Shown here: positions 1-7,429 of the stretch, piece after piece
Layout of the letters: the number at the start of each line of letters is the position of its first letter
Numbering within the stretch: position 1 is the stretch's first letter
DNA from: Myxococcales bacterium
GTDB taxonomy: Bacteria > Myxococcota_A > Polyangia > Polyangiales > Ga0077539
Direction: 5' to 3'
DNA length: 64,000 nucleotides
Assembly (NCBI GenBank): GCA_016793325.1
Contig: JAEUKI010000077.1
Span: 208,137 to 272,136 of the forward strand
Notes under the pieces: model-generated
What the model saw: only the letters and a program-made list of their open reading frames with translations
Databases searched by the model: none
What the model was told of the DNA's origin: nothing
Position numbers and translations under genes: made by a program

Positions 1-354
1 GGCGCCGTCGCGCGCGAGCTGTTTTCGCGCGCGCCGTTCTTGGTCGGGGTAGCCGCGCATCGCGCCGAGTGTTTCGGGGATGCCCTCGCTCCCGAGCTCG
101 GTGCTTGGCGTTGGTGTCTCCGGCGTGCTTGGCCGCGCTGGCTCGGGCTCTCCAACGCCATCAACGAGCCACGCCATGCTGACATCGGCGGCTCCGGCGA
201 TCGCGGCCAACGTGTCGCGTTGGGGGTTCTTCACCCTGCCGTGCAGCAGATGCCCGACGTGACCCGGGGCCAGGCCTGCCTTGGTGCTCAGCGCGGTGGC
301 GCTGACGTCGCGGTGCTTCAGCACCCATTGAATTCGGTCGGCGAGCGTCTCCAC
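1..354 (-). CDS. XRE-family repressor, CI-like (3' end outside window)
   Basis: This is a helix-turn-helix DNA-binding protein, of which 118 codons are present. I chose the GTG at 354 because the HTH follows directly and no in-frame ATG exists between it and the divergent regulatory region. Residues of about 8-60 carry the HTH, with GLAPGHVG, GRVKNP and an LAAIAG stretch, followed by a Pro/Thr-rich linker from about residue 75. The protein is clearly paralogous to the divergent regulator starting at 452. Facing repressors around shared operators form the usual lysogeny switch; the longer, linker-bearing member is more likely the lysogenic repressor. Any C-terminal dimerisation or protease domain lies off the edge, so the mode of induction cannot be told. 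Confidence 0.8.
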   Translation of the reverse strand, partial: METLADRIQWVLKHRDVSATALSTKAGLAPGHVGHLLHGRVKNPQRDTLAAIAGAADVSMAWLVDGVGEPEPARPSTPETPTPSTELGSEGIPETLGAMRGYPDQERRARKQLARDGA

Positions 355-375
355 GGCCGACAGGATACCACCGGG

Positions 376-437
376 CGCTAACACAGTAGTGCTAGCCGAT
401 CCGCTAAGGTATTGACGTCTTAGCGATCTCACGCTAA
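376..437. promoter_or_regulatory. Divergent operator/promoter region with CGCTAA repeats
   Basis: The gap between the two repressor genes holds the hexamer CGCTAA at 376-381, 402-407 and 432-437, its inverse TTAGCG at 420-425, and the related palindrome GCTAGC at 391-396. The copies at 402 and 420 form a 7-bp inverted repeat (CGCTAAG / CTTAGCG) spanning 24 bp, a size suited to a dimeric HTH repressor. A -35-like TTGACG (412-417) lies inside that dyad, with TAAACG (435-440) 17 bp further on. A bound repressor would therefore cover the rightward promoter. The start codon at 452 lies only a few bases after the predicted transcription start. Confidence 0.65.
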
Positions 438-451
438 ACGTTTGGTCCGAC

Positions 452-742
452 ATGAGTACCCTCGTTTCGGCCCGTCTGGGCAAGCTGTGTGAGGACGCTG
501 GCGTGTCGCACGAGAGCGTGTCGCTTTCGGCGGGGCTTGCTGGCGGACACGTTGGGCTGATCGTAAGCGGTCGCGTAAAGCGGCCCTCCGCGGACGTGCT
601 CGCGAAGATCGCGGACGTGCTCGGCGTGTCGCTCGACTGGATTGTTCTTGGTCGAGGGGACAGCCCCGACCCGTCCGTCGTTCGCATCAAAGTGAGAGAG
701 CGCGCGGCGAGCCGCACGCGAGCGACAACCGAGGCCGCATGA
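452..742 (+). CDS. XRE-family regulator, Cro-like
   Basis: This is a 96-residue helix-turn-helix protein. Residues of about 10-65 form the HTH (SAGLAGGHVGLIVSG, GRVKRP, VLAKIADVLGVS, DWIVLGRG) and the basic C-terminal tail is Arg-rich. It shares the GLAxGHVG, GRVKxP and VSxxW(I/L)V motifs with the divergent protein ending at 354, so the pair probably arose by duplication and recognises related sites. It is the first gene of the rightward early operon and overlaps the next gene by 4 bp, which suggests a Cro-like role at the CGCTAA repeats. The assignment as Cro-like rather than CI-like is inference from position and length. Confidence 0.75.
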   Translation: MSTLVSARLGKLCEDAGVSHESVSLSAGLAGGHVGLIVSGRVKRPSADVLAKIADVLGVSLDWIVLGRGDSPDPSVVRIKVRERAASRTRATTEAA

Positions 743-1017
743 TGGCCACGCCAACGCCACGCGACATGATCGCTCGCGCGATCGTGCGTGACCTGCACGA
801 CCGCATCGACACGCAGAGCGGCGTGCTTCTGCACGCGTGCTTCGTCTCGGTCGTGTGTCTGCTCAGCGTCGGCGCGTACCGCTCGGCGTGGGTGCCGCTG
901 CTCGTGGCCGTGCTCGTCGCGCTCGGGGCGAAGGTGCGGAAGGATCGAGCGCTTCGTTATCTCGAGCACCCCTCGAAGGTGACGAAACCTGCCGACGAGC
1001 GGGAGGGCGGACGATGA
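739..1017 (+). CDS. Small two-helix membrane protein
   Basis: This is a protein of 92 residues with no recognised family. An N-terminal charged helix is followed by two hydrophobic segments at roughly residues 31-47 and 51-65 joined by a short polar turn, and then a basic tail. This is the layout of a small inner-membrane hairpin protein. It overlaps both neighbours by ATGA junctions (start at 739, or possibly at 742), so it is translated in the early operon right after the Cro-like gene. Small membrane proteins here in temperate phages sometimes act in superinfection exclusion, but nothing in the sequence proves that. Confidence 0.55.
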   Translation: MMATPTPRDMIARAIVRDLHDRIDTQSGVLLHACFVSVVCLLSVGAYRSAWVPLLVAVLVALGAKVRKDRALRYLEHPSKVTKPADEREGGR

Positions 1018-1493
1018 CGATTCGCCGCCCGGTTCCCGTTCCTCCCGAGGAAGCGATCGAGCTTTCGGGAGCGATCCTCGATCGCGCGATCGAACGCGCG
1101 AAGCTCACGAACGCGGTCGTCGCCACGGCGATCGGCTACGGCGAGCACGGCGAGAGCAAGATCCGCGAGATGCGCGCGGGGACACGGGCGTTCACGCTGG
1201 TGCACTACGCACGCGCGACGGCCTCGTGTCCGCGTCTCGCCCGCGCGCTGCTCGCCGAGATGGGTGCGGCGATCGAGCCCGATAGCGACGCGACGCCGGC
1301 GGTGCACGCCGTGCAAGAGCTCGGGCTCTCGGCGCTCGACCTCGCGCGCGTCTCGATGGGCGCGTCGCTCGATGGGGTTATCACCCACGACGAGGGCGTC
1401 GCCATTCGCGCGCAGTGCTCCCGCGTCACAAACGCGATCGAGAAGGTCGAACGCGCGCTCGTGCGCGTGTCCGCCGCGAGGCCGGTGGTCTGA
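1014..1493 (+). CDS. Putative CII-like phage regulatory protein
   Basis: A 159-residue, mostly helical protein. I took the ATG at 1014 because it overlaps the upstream stop codon (ATGA); longer in-frame starts would lie inside the preceding gene. The N-terminal 80 residues contain an HTH-like arrangement around GYGEHGESKIREM, and the second half is a separate helical segment (LGLSALDLARVS onward). Size, position behind the repressor switch and bipartite layout resemble phage CII/replication-regulator proteins (PF06892-like). Residue-level similarity is weak, so this is a tentative call. Confidence 0.5.
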   Translation: MTIRRPVPVPPEEAIELSGAILDRAIERAKLTNAVVATAIGYGEHGESKIREMRAGTRAFTLVHYARATASCPRLARALLAEMGAAIEPDSDATPAVHAVQELGLSALDLARVSMGASLDGVITHDEGVAIRAQCSRVTNAIEKVERALVRVSAARPVV

Positions 1494-1789
1494 TGGCAAT
1501 CGAGTTTCGCGCGCTCGGCGTGGTGATCGTGCACGACGGGTGTGTGCATCGCCCCGCGCTGCTCTCGCCCGCCGAAGATCGCAGGCTGAATGCAGCGCGC
1601 GCCGCGGTGAAAAAGAACCTCCCGCCGATCGCATGGGAGCCGAGCGCGAACGCGGCGCGCGACGACATGCTCGACGCGATCGTGTGGTCCTACGAGGTCC
1701 AGACGGTCGAGGACGCACGCGCGTCGCTCGCCGAGCTCGAAGCCATGGTCGCAGAGCTCACGGGAGGCCGCCGTGCTCAGGCTGCGTGA
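1493..1789 (+). CDS. Hypothetical early phage protein
   Basis: A 98-residue protein with no recognised domain. Its ATG overlaps the previous stop codon (TGATG at 1491), and its last 17 bases overlap the helicase gene, so it belongs to the same translationally coupled operon. The N-terminal half is beta-prone (a GVVIVHDGCVH stretch) and the C-terminal half is an acidic amphipathic helix ending in ELEAMVAEL. Position directly before a helicase suggests an accessory role in phage replication, but no function can be assigned from sequence. Confidence 0.5.
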   Translation: MAIEFRALGVVIVHDGCVHRPALLSPAEDRRLNAARAAVKKNLPPIAWEPSANAARDDMLDAIVWSYEVQTVEDARASLAELEAMVAELTGGRRAQAA

Positions 1790-3236
1790 ATACCAGCTCC
1801 GCGGGATCGAGCAGGCCTCGAAGCGCCTCGCCGCGGGCGTCCGGCGCGTGTGCCTGGTTCTCCCGACGGGCGGAGGAAAGACCGTCGTCGCGAGCGAGAT
1901 CATCCGCCGCGCGGTCGCGCGCGGTCGTCGCGTGTTGTTCCTCGCGCATCGCCGCGAGCTGCTCGACCAGACGCTCAACAAACTGCACGACGCGGGCGTG
2001 CATGACGTGGGACTCGTGCTCGCGGGCGAGCGCCAGCGGTACCGGCCGCACGCGCCGGTGCAGGTCGCGAGCGTGCAGACGCTCGTGCGTCGCGTGATGC
2101 CGCCGGCCGAGCTCGTGTTCATCGACGAAGCGCATCACGCGAACGCAGGGAGCTACGAAAAGATCCTCGCCAACTACCCAGGCGCGAAGGTGCTCGGGCT
2201 CACCGCGACGCCGGTGCGCGACGACGGGCGCGGCCTTGTCGAGCAGTTCGACGAAGCGCTCGTGATCGCGACGCCTCGCGAGTTGATCGCAGAGGGCCAC
2301 CTCGCGAAGCCGAGGGTGTTCGGAGCGCGCGAGCGCGTCGACCTGTCGGGAGTGCATTCCCGCGGCGGGGACTACGTGCCGCATGAGCTCGAGCGCGAGA
2401 TGATGAAGAGCCGCCTCATCGGCGACATCGTCGAGCACTGGATTCGGCTCGCACACGATCGAACCACCGTCGTGTTCGCGACGTCGGTCGCGCACTCGCA
2501 GAAGATCGTCGAAGCGTTCCGCGCGCAGGGCGTGATCGCCGAACACCTCGACGGCACAACGCCGATGGACGAGCGCCGGGCGATCCTCGCGCGGCTCGCG
2601 AGCGGAGCCACCGAGGTCGTGAGCAACTGCGCGGTGCTCACCGAAGGGTGGGACCTCCCGCGCTGCAAGTGCGTGATCCTCGCGCGCCCAACGCAGTCGC
2701 TCTCGCTCTATCTGCAAATGGCCGGGCGCGGCCTGCGCCCGTGGGAGGGCATCGATCCGATGCTCCTCGATCACGGCGAGTGCGTCGACCGGCATGGATT
2801 CCCGCAGGACGAGCGCGATTGGCCGAGCTACTTTGCCGGGAAGAAGCGCGGCGCGAACGACAGCGCGCCCGTGAAGGACTGCCCGAGCTGCTACGCGATC
2901 GTCCCGGCAGCGCAGAAGGTTTGCGATGCGTGCGGCCACGTGTTCGTGACAGAGCCGCGCGACGGACCGGTGCAGGTCGACGACGAGCTCGTCGAGCGCA
3001 CGAGCGCGCAAGAGCGTCCGGTGGACGAGCGGCGCGCCTGGTACGCGCAGACGCTCGCCGAGGGCGCGCGCAGCCTGAAGAAGCTCGGGTGGTGCCGCCA
3101 CCGCTTCAGCGAGCGATACGGACACTGGCCTGCGTTTCACGAGCTCGAGCGCGAGTACTACCCGCGCGAGGCTCCGCCGGACAAGCTGCAGGGCGTCCCC
3201 TCGTGGCTCGCGGACCAGCTCCGGGAGGTTGGGTGA
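1773..3236 (+). CDS. Superfamily 2 DEAD/DEAH-box helicase
   Basis: An ATP-dependent helicase of 487 residues, the usual length for phage SF2 (UvsW/RAD25-like) enzymes. Visible motifs are motif I LPTGGGKT (about residues 30-37), DEAH in FIDEAHHAN (about 115-121), motif III GLTATP (about 142-147) and motif VI QMAGRGLRP (about 315-323). Four cysteines in CPSC and CDAC (about 370-388) form a zinc ribbon after the second RecA-like domain. It starts with GTG at 1773 behind a GGGAGG ribosome-binding site and overlaps the preceding gene. The next gene is a VRR-NUC nuclease, a common partner of phage helicases in recombination-dependent replication. Confidence 0.92.
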   Translation: MLRLREYQLRGIEQASKRLAAGVRRVCLVLPTGGGKTVVASEIIRRAVARGRRVLFLAHRRELLDQTLNKLHDAGVHDVGLVLAGERQRYRPHAPVQVASVQTLVRRVMPPAELVFIDEAHHANAGSYEKILANYPGAKVLGLTATPVRDDGRGLVEQFDEALVIATPRELIAEGHLAKPRVFGARERVDLSGVHSRGGDYVPHELEREMMKSRLIGDIVEHWIRLAHDRTTVVFATSVAHSQKIVEAFRAQGVIAEHLDGTTPMDERRAILARLASGATEVVSNCAVLTEGWDLPRCKCVILARPTQSLSLYLQMAGRGLRPWEGIDPMLLDHGECVDRHGFPQDERDWPSYFAGKKRGANDSAPVKDCPSCYAIVPAAQKVCDACGHVFVTEPRDGPVQVDDELVERTSAQERPVDERRAWYAQTLAEGARSLKKLGWCRHRFSERYGHWPAFHELEREYYPREAPPDKLQGVPSWLADQLREVG

Positions 3237-3598
3237 TGCGCGAGCAGGTCTTTCAGAACCGGCTGCTCGTCGCGCTCTCGAAGATCGAGGGCGTGCGCGT
3301 GTGGCGGCAGAACGCCGGGAAGGTCGTTGCGCGACGAGGAGCCGTGAAGGGCGCACCGAAGGGCGCCGCGGACATCACGGGGATCATCGCGCCCGAAGGG
3401 TGGCGGATCGAGATCGAAGTGAAGGCCTCGGTCACGGGCATCACGAGACAGCAAATCAAGTGGCTTGAGACGATGCGCGAGCGCGGCGCTGTCGTGCTCG
3501 TCGCGCGGTACCGAGAGGAGCTCTCCGCCGAAGAGAACATCGCCGCCGTCTGCGAGTCGCTCACCGAGTCGATCGTCACGAGAAGGAAGCGAGGGTGA
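3236..3598 (+). CDS. VRR-NUC domain nuclease
   Basis: A 120-residue protein made almost entirely of one VRR-NUC (PD-(D/E)xK superfamily) domain. The core signature is visible: an RQNAGK start, the conserved GAAD with the metal-binding Asp, then the EVK pair in IEIEVKAS, and the helix TRQQIKWLETMRERGA that follows the core strand. Stand-alone VRR-NUC proteins of this size occur widely in phages next to SF2 helicases and cut structured DNA in replication or recombination intermediates. ATG at 3236 overlaps the helicase stop codon, so the two products are probably made in coordination. Confidence 0.88.
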   Translation: MREQVFQNRLLVALSKIEGVRVWRQNAGKVVARRGAVKGAPKGAADITGIIAPEGWRIEIEVKASVTGITRQQIKWLETMRERGAVVLVARYREELSAEENIAAVCESLTESIVTRRKRG

Positions 3599-6500
3599 TT
3601 CGCGTGGCAGTGCTCGGAGGCAATCGCGCGACCGCAGTGCACGCCCCGGGCGTCGCGCTGGCGTCTTGCGCGTCGCGCGAATGCGAGAGTCATACAAGCG
3701 ACTGGCGAGCGCCGCCGGGCTCGCCCTCGAACACGCACAACGTCGGCGCGTTGATGAAGGTCGTCCCGCTCATGACGATGCTCTCAACGCTCTACCCCGT
3801 CGAAGCGCACTTCGCGGCGTACGTCCTCTCGCGCGACGGCGCGGTGCTCGAACGGCAACCGCGCATCGCGAAGGACGCGCTTCCGTGGCTCCGGTCCGAA
3901 GGCTTCGAGCTCCGCTCGCAGCTCTTTGTCGCCGACGTCGACACGCCCGAGCATCAGCCGTGGACCACCGCGCAACTCGACGAGCTCGAGCGCGTGTGGA
4001 ACGGCGGCGCGTCGATGCTCGACACGTGCGGGTTCTATCTCAGCCCGCGCGGCCTGCGCGTGCTGCAGCCGACCGCCGAGCTGCTCGACGTCGAGGAGCA
4101 CGAGGCTCGCCAGCGCGCCTGGCTGCGCGCGCTCGCGTCGGTCCACCCGCTTTTCGCGCGCGCCGCCGAGGTGCACGATTGGACGCGCCTCTCGCGCGTG
4201 CCGCACTACCACCGCGACCTTTCGCTCGTGCGCTCTCCGTGGATCGACGTGACGCGCATGGTGCGCATCGATCCTCCCGAGCCCGATCGCGTGGTGCGTC
4301 GTGCGCGAGCTTCGAGCGCGCCGGGCGGTTCGGGCGCGCCGGTGTCCTTCTCCGATTCGGTGCCTCGCGGCTGGGAGCCAATCGCCGACGCGCTCGGCGC
4401 TGCGATCCGCGACACCGTCACCGAGCGTTGGCGTGACTGCTACCTCGCGCTCGCCGGCGCGCTCATCGAGCGATCGTGTCCGCCCGAGGGCGTTCCCGCG
4501 GTGATCGCGCGCGCGCACCTGGTCGACACGCAGTGGGGCCAATACCTCGCGGACCGCGTCACGATCGCGCGAACGACAGTGCAGCGCCACGCGCAAGGCC
4601 TGCCGAACGCCGGATACAACGCGCTGCGCGCGAGTCACCCCGCTGTCGCCACGGTGCTCGACGAGTGCACGACCGAGGGCGCCACGCGCCGCGTGCTCGC
4701 GCAGCTCGCGCAGAACACAGCGCCGACGATGACCCTCGAGGAAGGGCGCGCGGCGCTCGCCGACGTGCTCGAGCGGCCGTACGGCGTGACGCTCGTGATC
4801 GGTCCGCCGGGCCTCGGCAAGAGCTCGTCGACCGTCGCGCGCGTCCGTCGCCTCCCCGTGATCGTCGATCGCGCGACGCCCGGCTCGCGCTGGGGCTACT
4901 CGGTCCCGACACACAAGCTGGCGTCGCAGCTTCGCGAGCAAGCCCCCGAGCGCGCGGCGCGTCTCTTCGGGCCCCTCGCCCACACGACCGAGGGGCGGCC
5001 GACGTGCATCCACCACGAAGCCGCGAGCGCGTGGGCGCAGGGAGCGCAATCGATCGAGCTCGACTTCTGCGCGGGTCGCAGGCGCGCCCCGTGCGCAGAA
5101 TTCAAGACCTGCAAGGCGCGCGAGGGGTGGGAGGGGCCGAAGGGCGCAAACCTCGTGATCGGCCCGGCCGAGATGCTCGACGCGCTCGACGACGCAGCCG
5201 GCCCGCTCGGCGCGCTCGTGATCGACGAACCCCCGGCGCCGTTCACGAGCGATCCCTTCGAGCTCGAAGAGCTCGAAGGCGCCGCGCGGCACCTCGACGT
5301 CTTCGAAGCGGCCTACGCCGACGCGATCGGCCCCGCGCTCCGCGCGCTCGTCGCGTGGCTCGAGAACGCGCCGAGCGATGCGCGATTGTCGCTCTCGAAC
5401 GCGCTCCGCGCGGGAGGGGCGAGCGACGCTGAGATCGACGCGGCGCGAGACTCGATTCCCGCGGGGGCGCGGAGCAAAGCGCCGCCGGTGCTCTGGCGGC
5501 ACGTTTCGTTCGCCAGGTCGACCCCCTCCCGCGCGGCCGAGATCGGCGCTGCGTCGCGCGTCCTCGATCTTCTTCGCCGGGGCCTACGCGCACCGGTCGA
5601 GCCGATCGCTCGCGCGCAGGTCGAGTACGGCCGACGAACGATCGTCGTCGCCGGCATTCACGAAGGCCTTCAACGGGCGCTCCGCCGCGAGGGTCCCGTG
5701 GTGCTGCTCGACGCGAGCGGTGACGTCTGGCTCGACGCGCTCACGCGCGTGCTCGGATACGAACCTCGCGTCGTGCGGTTGCCCGTCGTCGAGGGCGCGC
5801 CGATTCACCGCGCGATCCTCCCCGACGCGCGCGCCCGTCGAACGCACTGGCTCCCCAAGAACGCACCCGCGTGGGACGCGGGCATCACGTCCGCGCTGCG
5901 CACTGCTCTCGCATGGCTGCGCGAGCGCGGCGTGCGCTCGATCGGAGTCATGTCCGCGCAGCAAATCACCACGGCAATCGCGCACGCGCTCAACCCTACA
6001 GACGCGACGCGAGCGGCCTGGAAGAACCTTGGCTTGACGAAGAAGACCCTTGAGGCCTGCGCGCCCGAGCTCGCCGAGCTCTTCGCGGGCTTCTCGGTCG
6101 TCACCGCCCATTACGGTGCGCTCGAAGGCCTCGACGCGATGATTGGCGTCGACGCGACGCTGACGCTCATGGACCCGCGACCAAACCTCGGGGCCGTGCG
6201 CGATCAGCTCGAGCTGTGCGGCTCGAAGGCCTCGGACAGCGCGCGGCTCGTCGAGCTCGCGGCCGCCGAGCTCGAGCAAGCGCACGGAAGGCTGCGCACG
6301 ATTCACCGTTCGACGGAGGGATACCAACTCCACATCGGCGACGTGGTGCCCCGCGGATGGCATCAGGCCGCGATTCTTTCGCGCGCCGTTGGGCGTCCCG
6401 CGACTGAGCCCGCGATGAGCGCGGCTGAGCTTCGGGCGATCCGCGGAGACCTCCCGGTGCGCGAGTTCGCGAGCGCGCTCGAGGTCTCCCACGTGACGGT

Positions 6501-6681
6501 GGTTCGGTACGAGTCGACAGAAAGAGCGATTCCAAGCGACTTCGCGACCAGAGCAAGAGCTCTCCGCGCGGAGTGGTACCGAAACCCCCCTTCTAAATAT
6601 AGAAATAGAAGGGGGGTTTCGGTACCAGCCTCAAAGACTCCAGGTTTCGACCAGAGCGGAGGGACCGATGGACAAGCGTGA
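3595..6681 (+). CDS. Primase-polymerase/helicase fusion with C-terminal HTH
   Basis: A 1,028-residue replication protein. The N-terminal third resembles an archaeo-eukaryotic primase core: DVD acidic pair at residues 114-116 in FVADVDTPEH, a GFYLSPRGLRVL strand, and the basic DWTRLSRVPHYHRD stretch. The middle holds a P-loop ATPase with GPPGLGKSS (about 403-411) and LVIDEPP as Walker B (about 541-547). Between them cysteines 472, 492, 500 and 506 form a metal- or Fe-S-binding cluster. The C-terminus (about 941-980) is an XRE-like HTH. GTG at 3595 has a good AAGGAAG site 7 bases upstream. A perfect hairpin lies inside codons 994-1011. The primase call is inference from motif pattern; the ATPase is clear. 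Confidence 0.7.
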   Translation: MIRVAVLGGNRATAVHAPGVALASCASRECESHTSDWRAPPGSPSNTHNVGALMKVVPLMTMLSTLYPVEAHFAAYVLSRDGAVLERQPRIAKDALPWLRSEGFELRSQLFVADVDTPEHQPWTTAQLDELERVWNGGASMLDTCGFYLSPRGLRVLQPTAELLDVEEHEARQRAWLRALASVHPLFARAAEVHDWTRLSRVPHYHRDLSLVRSPWIDVTRMVRIDPPEPDRVVRRARASSAPGGSGAPVSFSDSVPRGWEPIADALGAAIRDTVTERWRDCYLALAGALIERSCPPEGVPAVIARAHLVDTQWGQYLADRVTIARTTVQRHAQGLPNAGYNALRASHPAVATVLDECTTEGATRRVLAQLAQNTAPTMTLEEGRAALADVLERPYGVTLVIGPPGLGKSSSTVARVRRLPVIVDRATPGSRWGYSVPTHKLASQLREQAPERAARLFGPLAHTTEGRPTCIHHEAASAWAQGAQSIELDFCAGRRRAPCAEFKTCKAREGWEGPKGANLVIGPAEMLDALDDAAGPLGALVIDEPPAPFTSDPFELEELEGAARHLDVFEAAYADAIGPALRALVAWLENAPSDARLSLSNALRAGGASDAEIDAARDSIPAGARSKAPPVLWRHVSFARSTPSRAAEIGAASRVLDLLRRGLRAPVEPIARAQVEYGRRTIVVAGIHEGLQRALRREGPVVLLDASGDVWLDALTRVLGYEPRVVRLPVVEGAPIHRAILPDARARRTHWLPKNAPAWDAGITSALRTALAWLRERGVRSIGVMSAQQITTAIAHALNPTDATRAAWKNLGLTKKTLEACAPELAELFAGFSVVTAHYGALEGLDAMIGVDATLTLMDPRPNLGAVRDQLELCGSKASDSARLVELAAAELEQAHGRLRTIHRSTEGYQLHIGDVVPRGWHQAAILSRAVGRPATEPAMSAAELRAIRGDLPVREFASALEVSHVTVVRYESTERAIPSDFATRARALRAEWYRNPPSKYRNRRGVSVPASKTPGFDQSGGTDGQA
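6575..6626. repeat. Perfect 21-bp inverted repeat inside the primase gene
   Basis: Arms 6575-6595 and 6606-6626 are perfect reverse complements. Each contains a GGTACC site at its outer end and a run of six C or six G in the middle, and the loop is a 10-nt A/T-rich sequence (AATATAGAAA). A second TAGAA at 6600-6604 lets the inner stem slip. The hairpin is read through by the primase frame near its C-terminus, so it is not an intergenic terminator. It may be a replication origin or single-strand initiation site, or an mRNA structure lowering expression of downstream genes. Confidence 0.9.
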
Positions 6682-7174
6682 CGAGCGCGCCGAGCGTGAG
6701 ATCCCGGGACTCTCGCGAATCGTGGGCGTGATCCTCCACAACGCCCTCGCCAGCGCCCGAAGCGAGAGCGAAGCGCGCGGAGGTCAATCGCCGCTCGCGT
6801 GGGTGCTGTGGTGCCTCGAGCTCGGCGCGATCGTGCACACGACAGGGCGCGACGCTCCCGAGCCTAGGCCGCTCGTGCTCGCGCCGATCCCGCCGCTCGA
6901 CGCGACGGCGACGATGGTGCGCCGCGCGATCGAGGCGGACGGCCAGGGCTTGGCGTTGGTGACGCGCGCGTTCGGCGTGCGCCAGGTCGAGATGAGCTTC
7001 GAGCAGCGCATCGGGTGGCTTCTCGCGAGCGACCGACAGCGAGAGAAATGGGCGCTGAAGATCGCCTCGGGGGACTCGCAGCCCGCGCTCGAAGGCGCGC
7101 GCGAGCTCGGCGAAACGCAGCTCCGAGCGTTCGTGAAGCACTGGCTCGAAAGCGAGGTTCGGCAAAGTGCTTGA
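6668..7174 (+). CDS. Hypothetical phage protein
   Basis: A 168-residue soluble protein of unrecognised family. ATG at 6668 lies behind a strong GGAGGG site and inside the end of the primase frame. The first 25 residues are highly charged, followed by a hydrophobic helix around PLAWVLWCLELGAIVHT and a helical C-terminal half. It is the last gene before a possible internal promoter at 7171, which ends the replication block. No motif allows a functional call. Confidence 0.5.
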   Translation: MDKRDERAEREIPGLSRIVGVILHNALASARSESEARGGQSPLAWVLWCLELGAIVHTTGRDAPEPRPLVLAPIPPLDATATMVRRAIEADGQGLALVTRAFGVRQVEMSFEQRIGWLLASDRQREKWALKIASGDSQPALEGARELGETQLRAFVKHWLESEVRQSA

Positions 7175-7198
7175 CAGAAGATTATTGCCACGTACACC
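7171..7198 (+). promoter_or_regulatory. Possible internal promoter
   Basis: A consensus -35 TTGACA (7171-7176) is followed 16 bp later by the weak -10-like TACACC (7193-7198). It overlaps the stop of the preceding gene and lies 25 bp before the start codon of the small HTH gene. The local drop in GC around ATTATTG supports promoter character. No -10 of good quality is present, so it may need an activator. Confidence 0.4.
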
Positions 7199-7222
7199 TC
7201 GTTTCAGGGAGAGGTGCGCCCG

Positions 7223-7429
7223 ATGACGGCCGGCGAGTTCGCGGAGGCGAGTCGACAGCCATATCGCACCGTCACGCGATGGCTCGAGCGATGGCTCGCG
7301 CTCGGCGTTCCTGGCGTCTGCAAAGCCCCACGGAGAGGGCGCGGGGGCGCCTGGGATCTTGCCGATGATCTCGTGACGCGGTGGCGCGCGGGCGACCTCC
7401 CCGACCCTCACATCGCGCAAGCGGCGTGA
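7223..7429 (+). CDS. Small HTH (excisionase-like) regulator
   Basis: A 68-residue DNA-binding protein. ATG at 7223 is preferred over GTG at 7214 because the AGGGAGAGG ribosome-binding site ends 8 bases before it. Residues of about 1-30 (MTAGEFAEASRQPYRTVTRWLERW) are a typical MerR/excisionase winged-helix start, in which the recognition helix contacts DNA through Arg and Thr residues. A Gly-rich basic wing (RRGRGGAWDLADDLV) follows. It could act as an excisionase/directionality factor or as a late-gene regulator; the sequence does not decide. Confidence 0.6.
   Translation: MTAGEFAEASRQPYRTVTRWLERWLALGVPGVCKAPRRGRGGAWDLADDLVTRWRAGDLPDPHIAQAA

Noticed and set aside
40..381. Plus-strand frame opposite the CI-like repressor
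   Set aside because: The minus strand encodes a clear HTH protein paralogous to the neighbour; the plus frame has no features.
3784..5502. 572-codon minus-strand frame opposite the primase gene
   Set aside because: Arg-rich antisense shadow of the primase-ATPase frame, which carries recognisable motifs.
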